From: Bog-950 sp046329495
GTDB lineage: Bacteria; Bacteroidota; Bacteroidia; Chitinophagales; LD1
NCBI GenBank assembly: GCA_046329495.1
Contig: JAXLUO010000003.1
Span: 248,001 to 312,000, forward strand
Reading direction: 5' to 3'
Length of the DNA stretch: 64,000 nt
Shown here piece by piece: positions 27,421 to 35,078 of this stretch; positions within the stretch are counted from its first letter, which is position 1; every line of letters begins with the position of its first letter. A program made the position numbers and the translations under genes. The notes beneath the pieces were generated by a model, which saw nothing but the letters and a program-made list of their open reading frames with translations, made no database searches and was not told the DNA's origin.

Positions 27421-27984
27421 TTACTGGTTCCATACTTTCTGCAATTGCGGTTTCAGCTTTTCCAGTATGCGGTATAAGCGCATTTTGGCGGTAGCCTCGT
27501 TAATGTTTAATAATTCGCTTATCTCCTTAAAGGGCCGCTTTTCAAAAAAGCGCATCTCTACCAACTGAAAGTCCTCCTCATCCAACTCGCCGATAACATC
27601 CAGCACGGCCTGCTCTTTCTCTTCCGAGCTGTGTCCGTCAATCTCCTCCACCAGTTCTTTCAGGTGCTTTTCTTCCAGGTTAATACCGCGCTGTTTCTCG
27701 TTCTTGCGGAAAATCTGGTTCATTTCGTTAATGGCAATGCGGTAAAGCCAACTGCTGAACGGAAAGCCCCGGTCCTCGTACTTGGGTAGCGCCAGCAGTG
27801 CCTGCAGAAACACCTGTTGGGTTATATCGTACGCATCCTCTTTACTGGTTACGCGCTGGTACACGAACTTCAGTATCTGGGCATAGTATTTTTCGTAGAG
27901 CGGCCTGAACTTGTCAGGGTTCTTTTTGGCAGCGAGGATCTGCTCAGCTTCTTCGCTGTTTGTTTTCTGGTCCGTTGGTTCCAT
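27421..27984 (-). CDS. ECF-type RNA polymerase sigma factor
   Basis: 187 residues from the ATG at 27984; in-frame starts further upstream (ATG at 28020, TTG at 28068) extend into a region without sigma features. Sigma region 2 is visible as FRPLYEKYYAQILKFVYQRV and SKEDAYDITQQVFLQALLAL, then SSWLYRIAINEMNQIFRK; region 4 as LVEMRFFEKRPFKEISELL with an HTH ending EATAKMRLYRILEKL. First gene of a minus-strand cluster that encodes its membrane partner and three exported proteins, so it likely controls this cluster. Confidence 0.85.
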   Translation of the reverse strand: MEPTDQKTNSEEAEQILAAKKNPDKFRPLYEKYYAQILKFVYQRVTSKEDAYDITQQVFLQALLALPKYEDRGFPFSSWLYRIAINEMNQIFRKNEKQRGINLEEKHLKELVEEIDGHSSEEKEQAVLDVIGELDEEDFQLVEMRFFEKRPFKEISELLNINEATAKMRLYRILEKLKPQLQKVWNQ

Positions 27985-28209
27985 GCTCCGGGCTATTGAT
28001 AAGGTTGAATTTACCTGCATTACAATAGGAAAATGCCGGCGGGTTTTAAAAGTAACGGAATCCACCAAAATAAATTCGCACCCCGGTTTCGGCTGTGCAT
28101 ATCCTGCTATCTATCATGTTGGCGTTACCTAAAAACTTGCCATATTCGCAGCGCCTTTCAAAAAGGGGCCAAAACAATCATTTTCACACTCAAAAAATAG
28201 CCTGAACGT
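27985..28209. other. Divergent intergenic region, sigma factor / GAPDH
   Basis: 225 bp with no gene seen. It must carry the promoters of both neighbours, but no strong TTG-N19-TAnnTTTG match was found. Confidence 0.3.
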
Positions 28210-29658
28210 ATGCCGGTAAACTACGAAAAAGAGTTAAGCGCGTGGGTAACCAACGAGAAAACCACCCTTGATCTTCAACATCTTGTAAGTAAACTGCAGT
28301 TGGAAAAAGACGTGGAAATTGTGCTCTTCCGCCGCAAAATCTACGATAAAAAGCTCAGCGAAATCATCCACGACCATAACTACCTTTCTAAGTTCGCAGG
28401 CGTTACCCTCTCAACCGGCCTCAGCAAAAGCCTGGTAGAGGCTATTGCCGCTATGGATATCGCCCCGTCTAAAATCGACCTGGGCCGTTTATCGCAGGAA
28501 TGGAACAACGAAAGCAAAAACTATAGCGATATCGCTGCTTTTGTAAAAGATAAGTTAAAAGATTTTACCGCCGATAAGGCAAAGGCCATTGTGCCGCGCG
28601 ATGTGGTGTTGTATGGTTTCGGCCGTATCGGCCGCTTAGCCGCTCGGGTGTTAATGGACCATGCCGGTAGCGGTCACCAACTGCGCTTAAAGGGTATTGT
28701 TACCCGCGAACGCGCCAGCGATGACCTGGTTAAACGCGCCAGCCTGCTGCGTAAGGACTCCGTACACGGCAAATTCGGTGGAGTAGTAGAACCCGATGCC
28801 GAACAAAGCGCTATCAACATCAACGGCCACACCGTTAAAATGATCTCTGCCAGCTCACCTGCCGAAATCGACTATACCCAATACGGTATCAATGATGCAA
28901 TCATCATCGATAACACTGGTGTATGGCGCGATGAAAAGGCTTTGGGCGAACACTTAAAGGCCAAAGGTGCCGGTATGGTTATCCTTACCGCCCCAGGCAA
29001 AGGCGATATACCAAACATCGTTTACGGTGTAAACCACGAACAATACAGCGCTGCCAACGGTAACATCTTTACGGCGGCAAGCTGCACCACCAATGCTATT
29101 GTTCCGGTAATTGATGTAATCGAAAACTCCCTGGGTATCGAACAGGGCCACATCGAAACGGTGCACGCCTACACCAACGACCAGAACCTGTTGGATAACT
29201 ACCACAAAAAGTCGCGTCGCGGCCGTGGCGCGCCAATCAACATGGTAATTACCGAAACCGGTGCAGGCAAAGCCGTTACCAAAGTGTTCCCGCATATGAA
29301 AGGCAAACTGACCTCTAACGCAGTGCGCGTTCCGGTGCCTAACGTATCGCTGGCTATCCTTAGCCTTACCGTTAAAAAGCAAACAACGGTTGAAGAAGTA
29401 AACACCCTGCTGCGCAACGCTTCGTTATATGGCAAACTGGTCGAACAAATCGACTACTCTATCTCCGATGAGTTGGTAAGCAGCGACGTAATAGGCAACT
29501 CACACGCCTGCGAAATCGATAGCAAGGCTACCATCGTAAGCGAAGAAGGCAAGCGCGTAGTAATCTACGCCTGGTACGATAACGAGTTTGGTTACACCTG
29601 TCAGGTTATCCGCCTCGCCAAGCACCTCGCCAACGTTCGCCGCTTAACCTACTATTAG
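28210..29658 (+). CDS. gap: Glyceraldehyde-3-phosphate dehydrogenase with N-terminal extension
   Basis: 482 residues. Converts G3P to 1,3-bisphosphoglycerate with NAD(P) in glycolysis/gluconeogenesis. NAD-binding GFGRIGRLAARV begins at 136, the catalytic cysteine is C292 in ASCTTNA, and HAYTNDQNLLDNYHKKSRRGRGA and WYDNEFGYTCQV are standard. An N-terminal ~130-residue helical extension is absent from the usual ~335-residue enzyme but found in a Bacteroidota/proteobacterial long form. Ends in a strong terminator at 29708-29738. Confidence 0.93.
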   Translation: MPVNYEKELSAWVTNEKTTLDLQHLVSKLQLEKDVEIVLFRRKIYDKKLSEIIHDHNYLSKFAGVTLSTGLSKSLVEAIAAMDIAPSKIDLGRLSQEWNNESKNYSDIAAFVKDKLKDFTADKAKAIVPRDVVLYGFGRIGRLAARVLMDHAGSGHQLRLKGIVTRERASDDLVKRASLLRKDSVHGKFGGVVEPDAEQSAININGHTVKMISASSPAEIDYTQYGINDAIIIDNTGVWRDEKALGEHLKAKGAGMVILTAPGKGDIPNIVYGVNHEQYSAANGNIFTAASCTTNAIVPVIDVIENSLGIEQGHIETVHAYTNDQNLLDNYHKKSRRGRGAPINMVITETGAGKAVTKVFPHMKGKLTSNAVRVPVPNVSLAILSLTVKKQTTVEEVNTLLRNASLYGKLVEQIDYSISDELVSSDVIGNSHACEIDSKATIVSEEGKRVVIYAWYDNEFGYTCQVIRLAKHLANVRRLTYY

Positions 29659-29707
29659 TAGATAACTGACTTTGATTTTAGAAATCAGAGATCAGATAAC
29701 AGACAAC

Positions 29708-29738
29708 AAAGCGCCCCATGTGGGCGCTTTTGTTTTTT
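29708..29738 (+). terminator. Intrinsic terminator after gap
   Basis: 9-bp perfect stem AAAGCGCCC (29708-29716) / GGGCGCTTT (29722-29730), 5-nt loop, followed by TTGTTTTTT. Confidence 0.88.
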
Positions 29739-29765
29739 GGTAGTTCTAATACCGGGGAACCCAAG

Positions 29766-30247
29766 CTACCGTCATGCTGAACTCGTTTCAGCATCTGCAA
29801 TTTTGACTCTCATAAAGCATTTACGTCAATATCAAGCTATATTTATCTTAGCTTTCAGCAAAAGAAGCCGTCATGCTGAACTTGTTTCAGCATCTGCAAT
29901 TTGACCACTCCTGAGAATATAGCGCCTCTGTCCTCGTAGGAATTAGATATCCCAATAATTGTAAAAGAGGCGTTGGTGCCCATAAAAAAACTACCGTCAT
30001 GCTGAACGCGTTTCAGCACCTGCAATTTTGACTCTCTTAAAGCATTTACGTCAATATCAAGCTATATTTATCTTAGCTTTCAGCAAAAGAAGTCGTCATG
30101 CTGAACTTGTTTCAGCATCTGCAATTTGACCACTCCTGAGAATATAGCGCCTCTGTCCTCGTAGGAATTAGATATCCCAATAATTGTAAGAGAGGCGTTG
30201 GGCCCATAAAAAAGCTACCGTCATGCTGAACGCGTTTCAGCATCTGC
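29766..30247. repeat. 225-bp tandem repeat (2 copies plus start of a third) carrying REP-like hairpins
   Basis: Units begin at 29766, 29991 and 30215 (CTACCGTCATGCTGAAC...), so the period is 225 and 224 bp. Each full unit carries two hairpins ATGCTGAA-N5-TTCAGCAT, about 100 bp apart; the five are at 29774-29794, 29873-29893, 29999-30019, 30098-30118 and 30223-30243. The first hairpin of each unit has a CTCGT or CGCGT loop and the second CTTGT. The hairpin at 29999 has a one-base arm mismatch. No coding capacity seen. Confidence 0.85.
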
Positions 30248-30314
30248 CATTGGATTGCACTAAGGCGCATAAACACATAGCAATTACCCACTACAGAAAT
30301 ATTAACTTCCGTTC

Positions 30315-30613
30315 ATGGTTCGCGGAGGCTCAGTTTACATCTTAACAAACAGAACACATACCGTGCTATACATCGGTGTAACCTCGGAACTATGGGTTCG
30401 ATTACAAGAACACCGCGAAAAGAAATACCCCCAATCTTTTACAGCAAAATACAATTGCAACAAACTGGTGTATTACGAAAACTTCTTTCCATTGAAGAAG
30501 CTATAGCAAGAGAAAAGCAATTAAAAAATTGGCACCGGGCCTGGAAGGAAAAACTAATAGGCGAAAAAAATCCCAATTGGACAGATATGTATGACGAAGT
30601 AATGAAGCAATAA
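30315..30613 (+). pseudogene. Frameshifted GIY-YIG nuclease-domain protein (UPF0213-type)
   Basis: The N-terminal part (30315-30506) reads VYILTNRTHTVLYIGVTSEL, i.e. the GIY-YIG core with VYI and YIG, up to NKLVYYENF. The family's continuation (SIEEAIAREKQLKNWHRAWK ... NPNW) is found in another frame, ending at 30613. The switch falls in TTCTTTCC at 30483-30490; one extra T would restore a single ~100-residue frame reading NFFSIEEAIAREK. So this is either a recent 1-bp deletion or a sequencing error. Such small GIY-YIG proteins are common in Bacteroidota and of unclear function. Confidence 0.85.
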
Positions 30614-30961
30614 TGCATTACACTTAGCAATGTAAGCCTTCATCTGCCCTAAACCCCGAAACGATTCCGGCCTGCGCCGGAATGACGAACATGTGGCAAG
30701 CCTTTCCCAATCCTTCGGTCATAAGCAATCCCTTGTCTGTTTTCTGATAGCTGCTTTGTTTCGTCTTTTTCTGCTGAGATGACCAACTTGCATAAAATGG
30801 CCGGTCTTAATTCCCCTTTGCGAAGCCTCTGCGCAAGCCAAGGAGGTGCGTAGGTTCGTGCGCGGCTGGGGATGTAATTATCGCGATATTATCAGAAGAA
30901 TCTAAAACCCTAAAATCATAATCTATCATCACCATCATAACAAATCAGCGTTCTATTGCCC
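30614..30961. other. Intergenic region with REP-like palindrome
   Basis: 348 bp without a gene. Contains the perfect palindrome ATTCCGGC-CTGC-GCCGGAAT at 30664-30683 and, near 30946, a fragment of the recurrent phrase AATCAGCGTTCTATT that is also found near 33532. Confidence 0.6.
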
Positions 30962-31441
30962 TCACTCCACCTCACTAAAATTCCCATTCGCCACCGGCAG
31001 GCTCTCACCATCCCGCTCCACCGTCCCGCTAAACGAACCTGAAATGCTGTGTGGCGCCACATCCGTAACTGTAACCGAACCGCTGTTGCTTACATACTCC
31101 TTACTCTGCGTAACAAACCGCAACTGTGCCGAGCCTGCAATGGGCGTATCTGCCGCAGTAAACTGGTAAGTGCCGGCTGTTACATTACTGCCATAAATAT
31201 CCAGTTTCAACACCCTTTGAGTGCTGCCGCTGCCATCGGTAAACGTAACACGGTAACCGGGGTTAGTAGTATCCAACGCCTGTAGTGTGGCATCCGTATT
31301 AAATAGCTCATCGCCAATCTTAACACAAAAGTTTTTACCTGCCTGGCACTGGCTGCCGGTTTTATCCTCTACCTTGCGGCAGGTGTTTATGCCACCCATT
31401 AGAATGGAAAGCACAAACAATAAAGTTACTGCCTTATACAT
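30962..31441 (-). CDS. Exported protein, DUF6252-like, unknown function
   Basis: 159 residues from the ATG at 31441 (an in-frame ATG at 31504 adds 21 residues without hydrophobic character). The N-terminus MYKAVTLLFVLSILMGGINT is a signal sequence; a Cys follows (NTCRK), possibly a lipoprotein site though the lipobox is atypical. The beta-rich body has LKLDIYGSNVTAGTYQF and ISGSFSGTV, a pattern common in small Bacteroidota lipoproteins. No function recognised. Confidence 0.6.
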   Translation of the reverse strand: MYKAVTLLFVLSILMGGINTCRKVEDKTGSQCQAGKNFCVKIGDELFNTDATLQALDTTNPGYRVTFTDGSGSTQRVLKLDIYGSNVTAGTYQFTAADTPIAGSAQLRFVTQSKEYVSNSGSVTVTDVAPHSISGSFSGTVERDGESLPVANGNFSEVE

Positions 31442-31514
31442 AACACTCGTTTTCCCCGGTATGCAAAAACAATGCAGTGGGAGAGTAGGGCAGTTTCGCC
31501 ACACTAAGCGGTAA

Positions 31515-31570
31515 TCTGTCGCGCGTTAGCAACGCGTGACGGCTAAGCTTGGCGTTTATTAGGAGTTAAT
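31515..31570. repeat. Fragment of hairpin repeat (CGCGTT/AACGCG)
   Basis: TGTCGCGCGTTAGCAACGCG followed by TGACGGCTAAGCTTGGCG matches the double-hairpin part of the large element at 32645-32695, with the second hairpin decayed. The stem CGCGTT (31522-31527) / AACGCG (31531-31536) is intact. Confidence 0.65.
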
Positions 31571-31655
31571 AACGCATCGTGACCTTACGATTTATTGTAG
31601 CCTTATGGATTAGCTGAAATCTTGTTTGGGGATGTTTGCAGAGTAACAGAAGTAA

Positions 31656-32192
31656 TTATTGCTTAATATTTTTGCAGGCAATTTTATACTTAAGCAACAA
31701 GGACGGTGTTAAAAACTGTTGGTCTAATCTTTTTATAACATCCACAAAGTCTTCATAGTTTTTCGAGCGCCAGGCTATGTCAGCTTCTAATAGGTACGGA
31801 GCATTAACGATATTAGATGTATATCTATGATTTTCGGATTGCCAATACTCATTTATTTTTTTGAAAGTCAGTTCATCTCCCTTTAAAAGTTTCTCCCCGA
31901 AAGCTTTCATAAACGCGATCAACTTATTCATGAAATCAGTTACAGAATTACTGGTCAGGCTGAGATTAGATTCAAAAATCTCCTTGATTATTTTATCATT
32001 AACTTCATATAATTCATGGTTGTTATAACCAATCATAAAAAGACATTCTCTGTCTAAATCATTAAAGCTGACAGAAAATTTAACATTGCTTGATCTGAAC
32101 ACAATCCAATTCTTGTATTCCTCGGCTACTACAAAATTATATTCACTTAGAATGGGCCTTAATTCTTCTTTAAAAAATTTATTTATATCCAT
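31656..32192 (-). CDS. Hypothetical cytosolic protein
   Basis: 178 residues from the ATG at 32192 (MDINKFFKEELRPILSEYNF). An in-frame ATG at 32306 exists, but the extra residues (MIFYGMSIAMTGCFIG) are translated repeat DNA that recurs at 32589 and 46466, so the shorter start is preferred. Mixed alpha/beta, no membrane segment, no recognised family. AT-rich relative to its neighbours and flanked by repeats, which fits an acquired gene. Confidence 0.55.
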   Translation of the reverse strand: MDINKFFKEELRPILSEYNFVVAEEYKNWIVFRSSNVKFSVSFNDLDRECLFMIGYNNHELYEVNDKIIKEIFESNLSLTSNSVTDFMNKLIAFMKAFGEKLLKGDELTFKKINEYWQSENHRYTSNIVNAPYLLEADIAWRSKNYEDFVDVIKRLDQQFLTPSLLLKYKIACKNIKQ

Positions 32193-32254
32193 TTTGCGTT
32201 CTGCCTTGCTACCGACAAATTTATATAAATGTCCCTGTAACGCCTTGTCAAGTG

Positions 32255-32360
32255 CGCAGCCAATAAAACAGCCCGTCATTGCGATGGACATTCCATAAAA
32301 AATCAATTAGCAATATCGTCCGGAAGCTTCCGAGACTTGGGAACTTCCGCTTTGTGTTTC
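32255..32360. repeat. Partial copy (A') of the large non-coding element
   Basis: GTCATTGCGATGGACATTCC and the following bases through CGTCCGGAAGCTTCCGAGAC repeat a segment of the big element (32559-32611) and match the partial copy at 48186-48260 most closely. Contains the 12-bp palindrome CGGAAGCTTCCG. Confidence 0.75.
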
Positions 32361-32735
32361 CTGAAGCAAGCACATCCAAGGATCATCCCTTTAAGAAAAT
32401 AACTTGTCCTCCTTTGCCAAGCCACCGTGCGTTGCTAAGGAGGACGAGAAAAAATGAAAAATGCGTGGCGATCAGAATAGCTTCATTTTTTCGGAGGTGG
32501 TTGACAAACCCCGGCTGCAAGCTCCGGGCCGCCCGCGCACGGCCAATAAGACAGACCGTCATTGCGATGGACATTCCATAAAAAATCAATTAGCAACATC
32601 GTCCAGAAGCAATCTTCCGCTTTGTGTTTCTGTATTCCAACTACTGTCGCGCGTTTTCAACGCGTGACGACTAAGCTTCGCGTTTGCAACGCGATAACTG
32701 TATTTGAGATCTATTTTGTTAAATAAAGAATATTA

Positions 32736-32767
32736 TTTGAAACTAAACGTCTTTTATTATATCTTCG
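32736..32767 (+). promoter_or_regulatory. Internal promoter of element copy A
   Basis: TTTG (32736-32739), 20-bp spacer, TATCTTCG (32760-32767) fits the Bacteroidota promoter form TTTG-N19/20-TAnnTTnG. Copy B has TTTG-N20-TACCTTCG at the same place, so both boxes and the spacing are kept. Transcription would start near 32774 and run through the hairpin-rich 3' part. Confidence 0.6.
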
Positions 32768-32773
32768 CCCTAA

Positions 32774-33521
32774 TCCTGTTCCTTGACATATCTGTGAAAC
32801 CACTATCCTGGCGCTGAGATTTTAGCCAAACCACAGCTAAGCAAAAGATGAAATCTCTGATAACTGAACGGCAGAACTACGCTTATCACTCAAACACTTT
32901 AAGATTTCGGCAATTTGTGCACGCAAAATCAACTGCACAAATGTGCACAAATGAAAACTTTCCTAAAGTGTATCGTTTCTCCCCTTAAGAAGCATAAAGT
33001 TTACACTTCGTTGTAAACCATTGTCAACTTTTCAAGGGGCAAAGAGGCCTTTAGCCTCAATAACCATGCAAAAACGCCAAAAACAAACGTCATTCACCCC
33101 AATCCAGCCTAACAAGACATGCTATAAGGTGTAAACTTTACATTTCAATGTAAACTTTTGTCAACTTTTTCAGGACGATACAGCTCTTTTTGCGCTTTTA
33201 TCCTGCAAATCATTCTTCATCCTGCACATCCTGGTTCAAAATGTGTAAAGGAGTGTAAAGTTTTAATTCACAACTCAGCACTCCTAACTCAAAACTAACA
33301 AAGTGTAACCCCGGATTCCATGTAACCTTTTGTAACCTTTTACAGGACGATACAGTTCTTTTTGGGCTTTTATCCTGCAAATCATTCTTCATCCTGAAAA
33401 TCCTGGTTCAAAAAGTGTAAAGGAGTGTAAAGTTTTAATTCACAACTCAGCACTCCTAACTCAAAACTAACAAAGTGTAACCCCGGATTCAATGTAACCT
33501 TTTGTAACCTTTTTCAGCTTC
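32774..33521 (+). ncRNA. Candidate structured RNA from element copy A
   Basis: Predicted transcript from the internal promoter. Supporting structure: stem ACACTTTA (32894-32901) / TAAAGTGT (32964-32971); within it ATTTGTGCAC (32913-32922), which can pair with either of two adjacent repeats (32934-32942, 32943-32952); stem CCCCTTAAGAAG (32981-32992) / CTTTTCAAGGGG (33028-33039) with a compensatory C-G to U-A change in copy B; inside it hairpin GTTTACA/TGTAAAC with a UUCG-type loop. No intrinsic terminator was found; the 3' end is arbitrary. Not matched to any RNA family I know. Confidence 0.4.
33171..33514. repeat. 172-bp tandem duplication inside element copy A
   Basis: Units 33171-33342 and 33343-33514 both start CAGGACGATACAG and end in TGTAACC-rich sequence. 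Copy B has one unit only, in which the ~55 bp after the GACGATACA start is unrelated sequence. Confidence 0.85.
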
Positions 33522-33598
33522 AATCATAAAAATCAGCGTCATCAGCGTTCTATTCGGTCCCGAAATCCAAAATCGTTACCAAATTCCTCTATCTATCT

Positions 33599-33606
33599 TA
33601 CATTTG
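33599..33606 (+). promoter_or_regulatory. Probable -7 box of the ffh promoter
   Basis: TACATTTG at 33599-33606 matches TAnnTTTG; GTTA at 33575-33578 is an imperfect -33 at 20-bp spacing. It is 49 bp before the ffh ATG and lies outside the repeat element, so ffh need not depend on the element's promoter. Confidence 0.5.
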
Positions 33607-33655
33607 CCGTCCCAAATTCAAAAAACAAGCTGTAAACAGCTAAAAGCTATAAAAC

Positions 33656-34981
33656 ATGTTTGAAAGTTTATCGGAACGGATCGAAGGTGCGTTTAAATCC
33701 CTCAAAGGCCAGGGCAAAATTACCGAGCTCAACATTGCTGAAACCATCAAGGAAATCCGCAAAGCGCTGGTAGAAGCCGACGTTAACTACAAGATAGCCA
33801 AGGAGTTCACTGATAAAGTTAAGGAACAGGCTATGGGTCAGGGCGTGCTTAACGCCGTATCGCCCGGTCAGTTAATGACCAAAATTGTTTACGACGAACT
33901 GACCAAACTGATGGGTGGCACTGCTGCCGACTTTAACATCAAAGGCAGTCCGGCCGTGATATTAATAGCAGGTCTGCAGGGTTCCGGTAAAACCACCTTT
34001 ACCCATAAGCTGGCCCACTTCCTTAAAACACAGAAGTTCAAGCGCCCCTTAATGGTAGCCGGCGACGTTTACCGTCCTGCGGCGATTGACCAGTTGATTG
34101 TGTTGGGCGAAAAGATCGGCATTCCGGTTTATCACGAGAAAGAAAGCAAAGACCCTGTGCAGATTGCCCTGAATGGTATAGCCCAGGCAAAGTCGCAGGG
34201 CTTAGACCTGGTAATTATAGATACCGCCGGCCGTTTGGCGGTGGATGAGGAAATGATGAAGGAGATTGCGGCGGTAAAAGCCAAAACTAACCCCGATCAG
34301 ATCCTGTTTGTGGTGGACTCTATGACCGGTCAGGATGCTGTAAACACAGCCAAGGCTTTCAACGAGCGCTTGAACTTTGATGGCGTAGTGCTTACCAAGT
34401 TAGATGGCGATACCCGTGGTGGTGCGGCCTTAACTATTTCGTACACCGTTGGCAAGCCGATAAAGTTTGTAAGCACCGGTGAGAAGGTAGATACCCTGGA
34501 CGTGTTCTACCCCGATCGTATGGCATCGCGTATTCTGGGCATGGGCGATATCGTATCGTTTGTGGAGAAGGCCCAGCAGCATTACGACGAGAAGAAAGCC
34601 CGCGAACTGGAGGCCAAAATCCGTAAGGAGCAGTTTAACTTCAACGACTTTTTGGCCCAGTTGAACCAGATAAAGAAAATGGGCAATGTGAAGGACCTGC
34701 TGGGTATGATACCCGGTATGGGCAAAGCCATTAAGGATATTGATATCAACGACGATAGCTTTAAGAAAGTAGAAGCCATCATACTTTCCATGACCCCTGC
34801 CGAGCGCGAAAATCCGGAGTTGCTGGATGGCAAGCGCAAGGCCCGTTTAGCCAAAGGCAGCGGCAATACTATTCAGGAAGTAAACCAGTTTCTGAAGCAG
34901 TTTGAGGAGATGAAGAAGATGATGAAGAGCATGCAAAAACTGAGCAGCGCAGGCCGTATGATCAAAGGCATGCCCCGCTAA
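33656..34981 (+). CDS. ffh: Signal recognition particle protein Ffh (SRP54)
   Basis: 441 residues. GTPase that, with SRP RNA, delivers ribosomes making membrane proteins to FtsY. N domain (1-90), G domain with GLQGSGKTTFTHKLA (G1), DTAGRLAVDEEMM (G3), TKLDGDTRGGAAL (G4/closing loop), and a C-terminal Met-rich M domain (MIPGMGKAIKDI ... MMKSMQKL) that binds signal peptides and RNA. All motifs intact and normal length. No SRP RNA gene was recognised nearby. Confidence 0.96.
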   Translation: MFESLSERIEGAFKSLKGQGKITELNIAETIKEIRKALVEADVNYKIAKEFTDKVKEQAMGQGVLNAVSPGQLMTKIVYDELTKLMGGTAADFNIKGSPAVILIAGLQGSGKTTFTHKLAHFLKTQKFKRPLMVAGDVYRPAAIDQLIVLGEKIGIPVYHEKESKDPVQIALNGIAQAKSQGLDLVIIDTAGRLAVDEEMMKEIAAVKAKTNPDQILFVVDSMTGQDAVNTAKAFNERLNFDGVVLTKLDGDTRGGAALTISYTVGKPIKFVSTGEKVDTLDVFYPDRMASRILGMGDIVSFVEKAQQHYDEKKARELEAKIRKEQFNFNDFLAQLNQIKKMGNVKDLLGMIPGMGKAIKDIDINDDSFKKVEAIILSMTPAERENPELLDGKRKARLAKGSGNTIQEVNQFLKQFEEMKKMMKSMQKLSSAGRMIKGMPR

Positions 34982-35078
34982 TATATAACCTGACGCAGGC
35001 TTTCCAACTGCCTGTGTAATATTGGGGAACTAACTCCCGTGGTACATTCTTGGCATTTTATAACCCAAACTATGGGTT

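Larger units (their letters stand above)
32363..33521 (+). repeat. Large non-coding structured element, copy A
   Basis: About 1.1 kb without a convincing ORF, matched in reverse orientation by 45696-46692 (estimated by eye at 85-90% identity over most of its length). In order: hairpin GTCCTCCTT (32406-32414) / AAGGAGGAC (32437-32445); hairpin GAAAAAATGAA (32448-32458) / TTCATTTTTTC (32482-32492); double hairpin CGCGTT/AACGCG (32650-32664, 32679-32693); an internal promoter (32736-32767); an 83-bp block identical in both copies (32889-32971); a covarying stem (32981-33039); and four modules with TGTAAAC/TGTCAAC or TGTAACC pairs spaced 10 bp. The 3' part is a 172-bp tandem repeat. Lies immediately upstream of ffh. 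Confidence 0.8.

Noticed and set aside
29766..30247. CRISPR array
   Set aside because: Units are 225 bp with conserved content between hairpins; there are no unique ~30-bp spacers and no cas genes.
32279..32667. ORFs of 68-100 residues in element copy A
   Set aside because: Basic, low-quality sequences from repeat DNA; equivalents in copy B are in other frames or broken, so there is no coding conservation.
33210..33392. 60-residue ORF on the minus strand of the 172-bp tandem repeat
   Set aside because: Falls entirely in repeat sequence and is not kept in copy B.
32774..33521. Group II intron or retron RNA
   Set aside because: No domain V-like hairpin, no reverse transcriptase in the window, and the conserved stems do not fit either layout.
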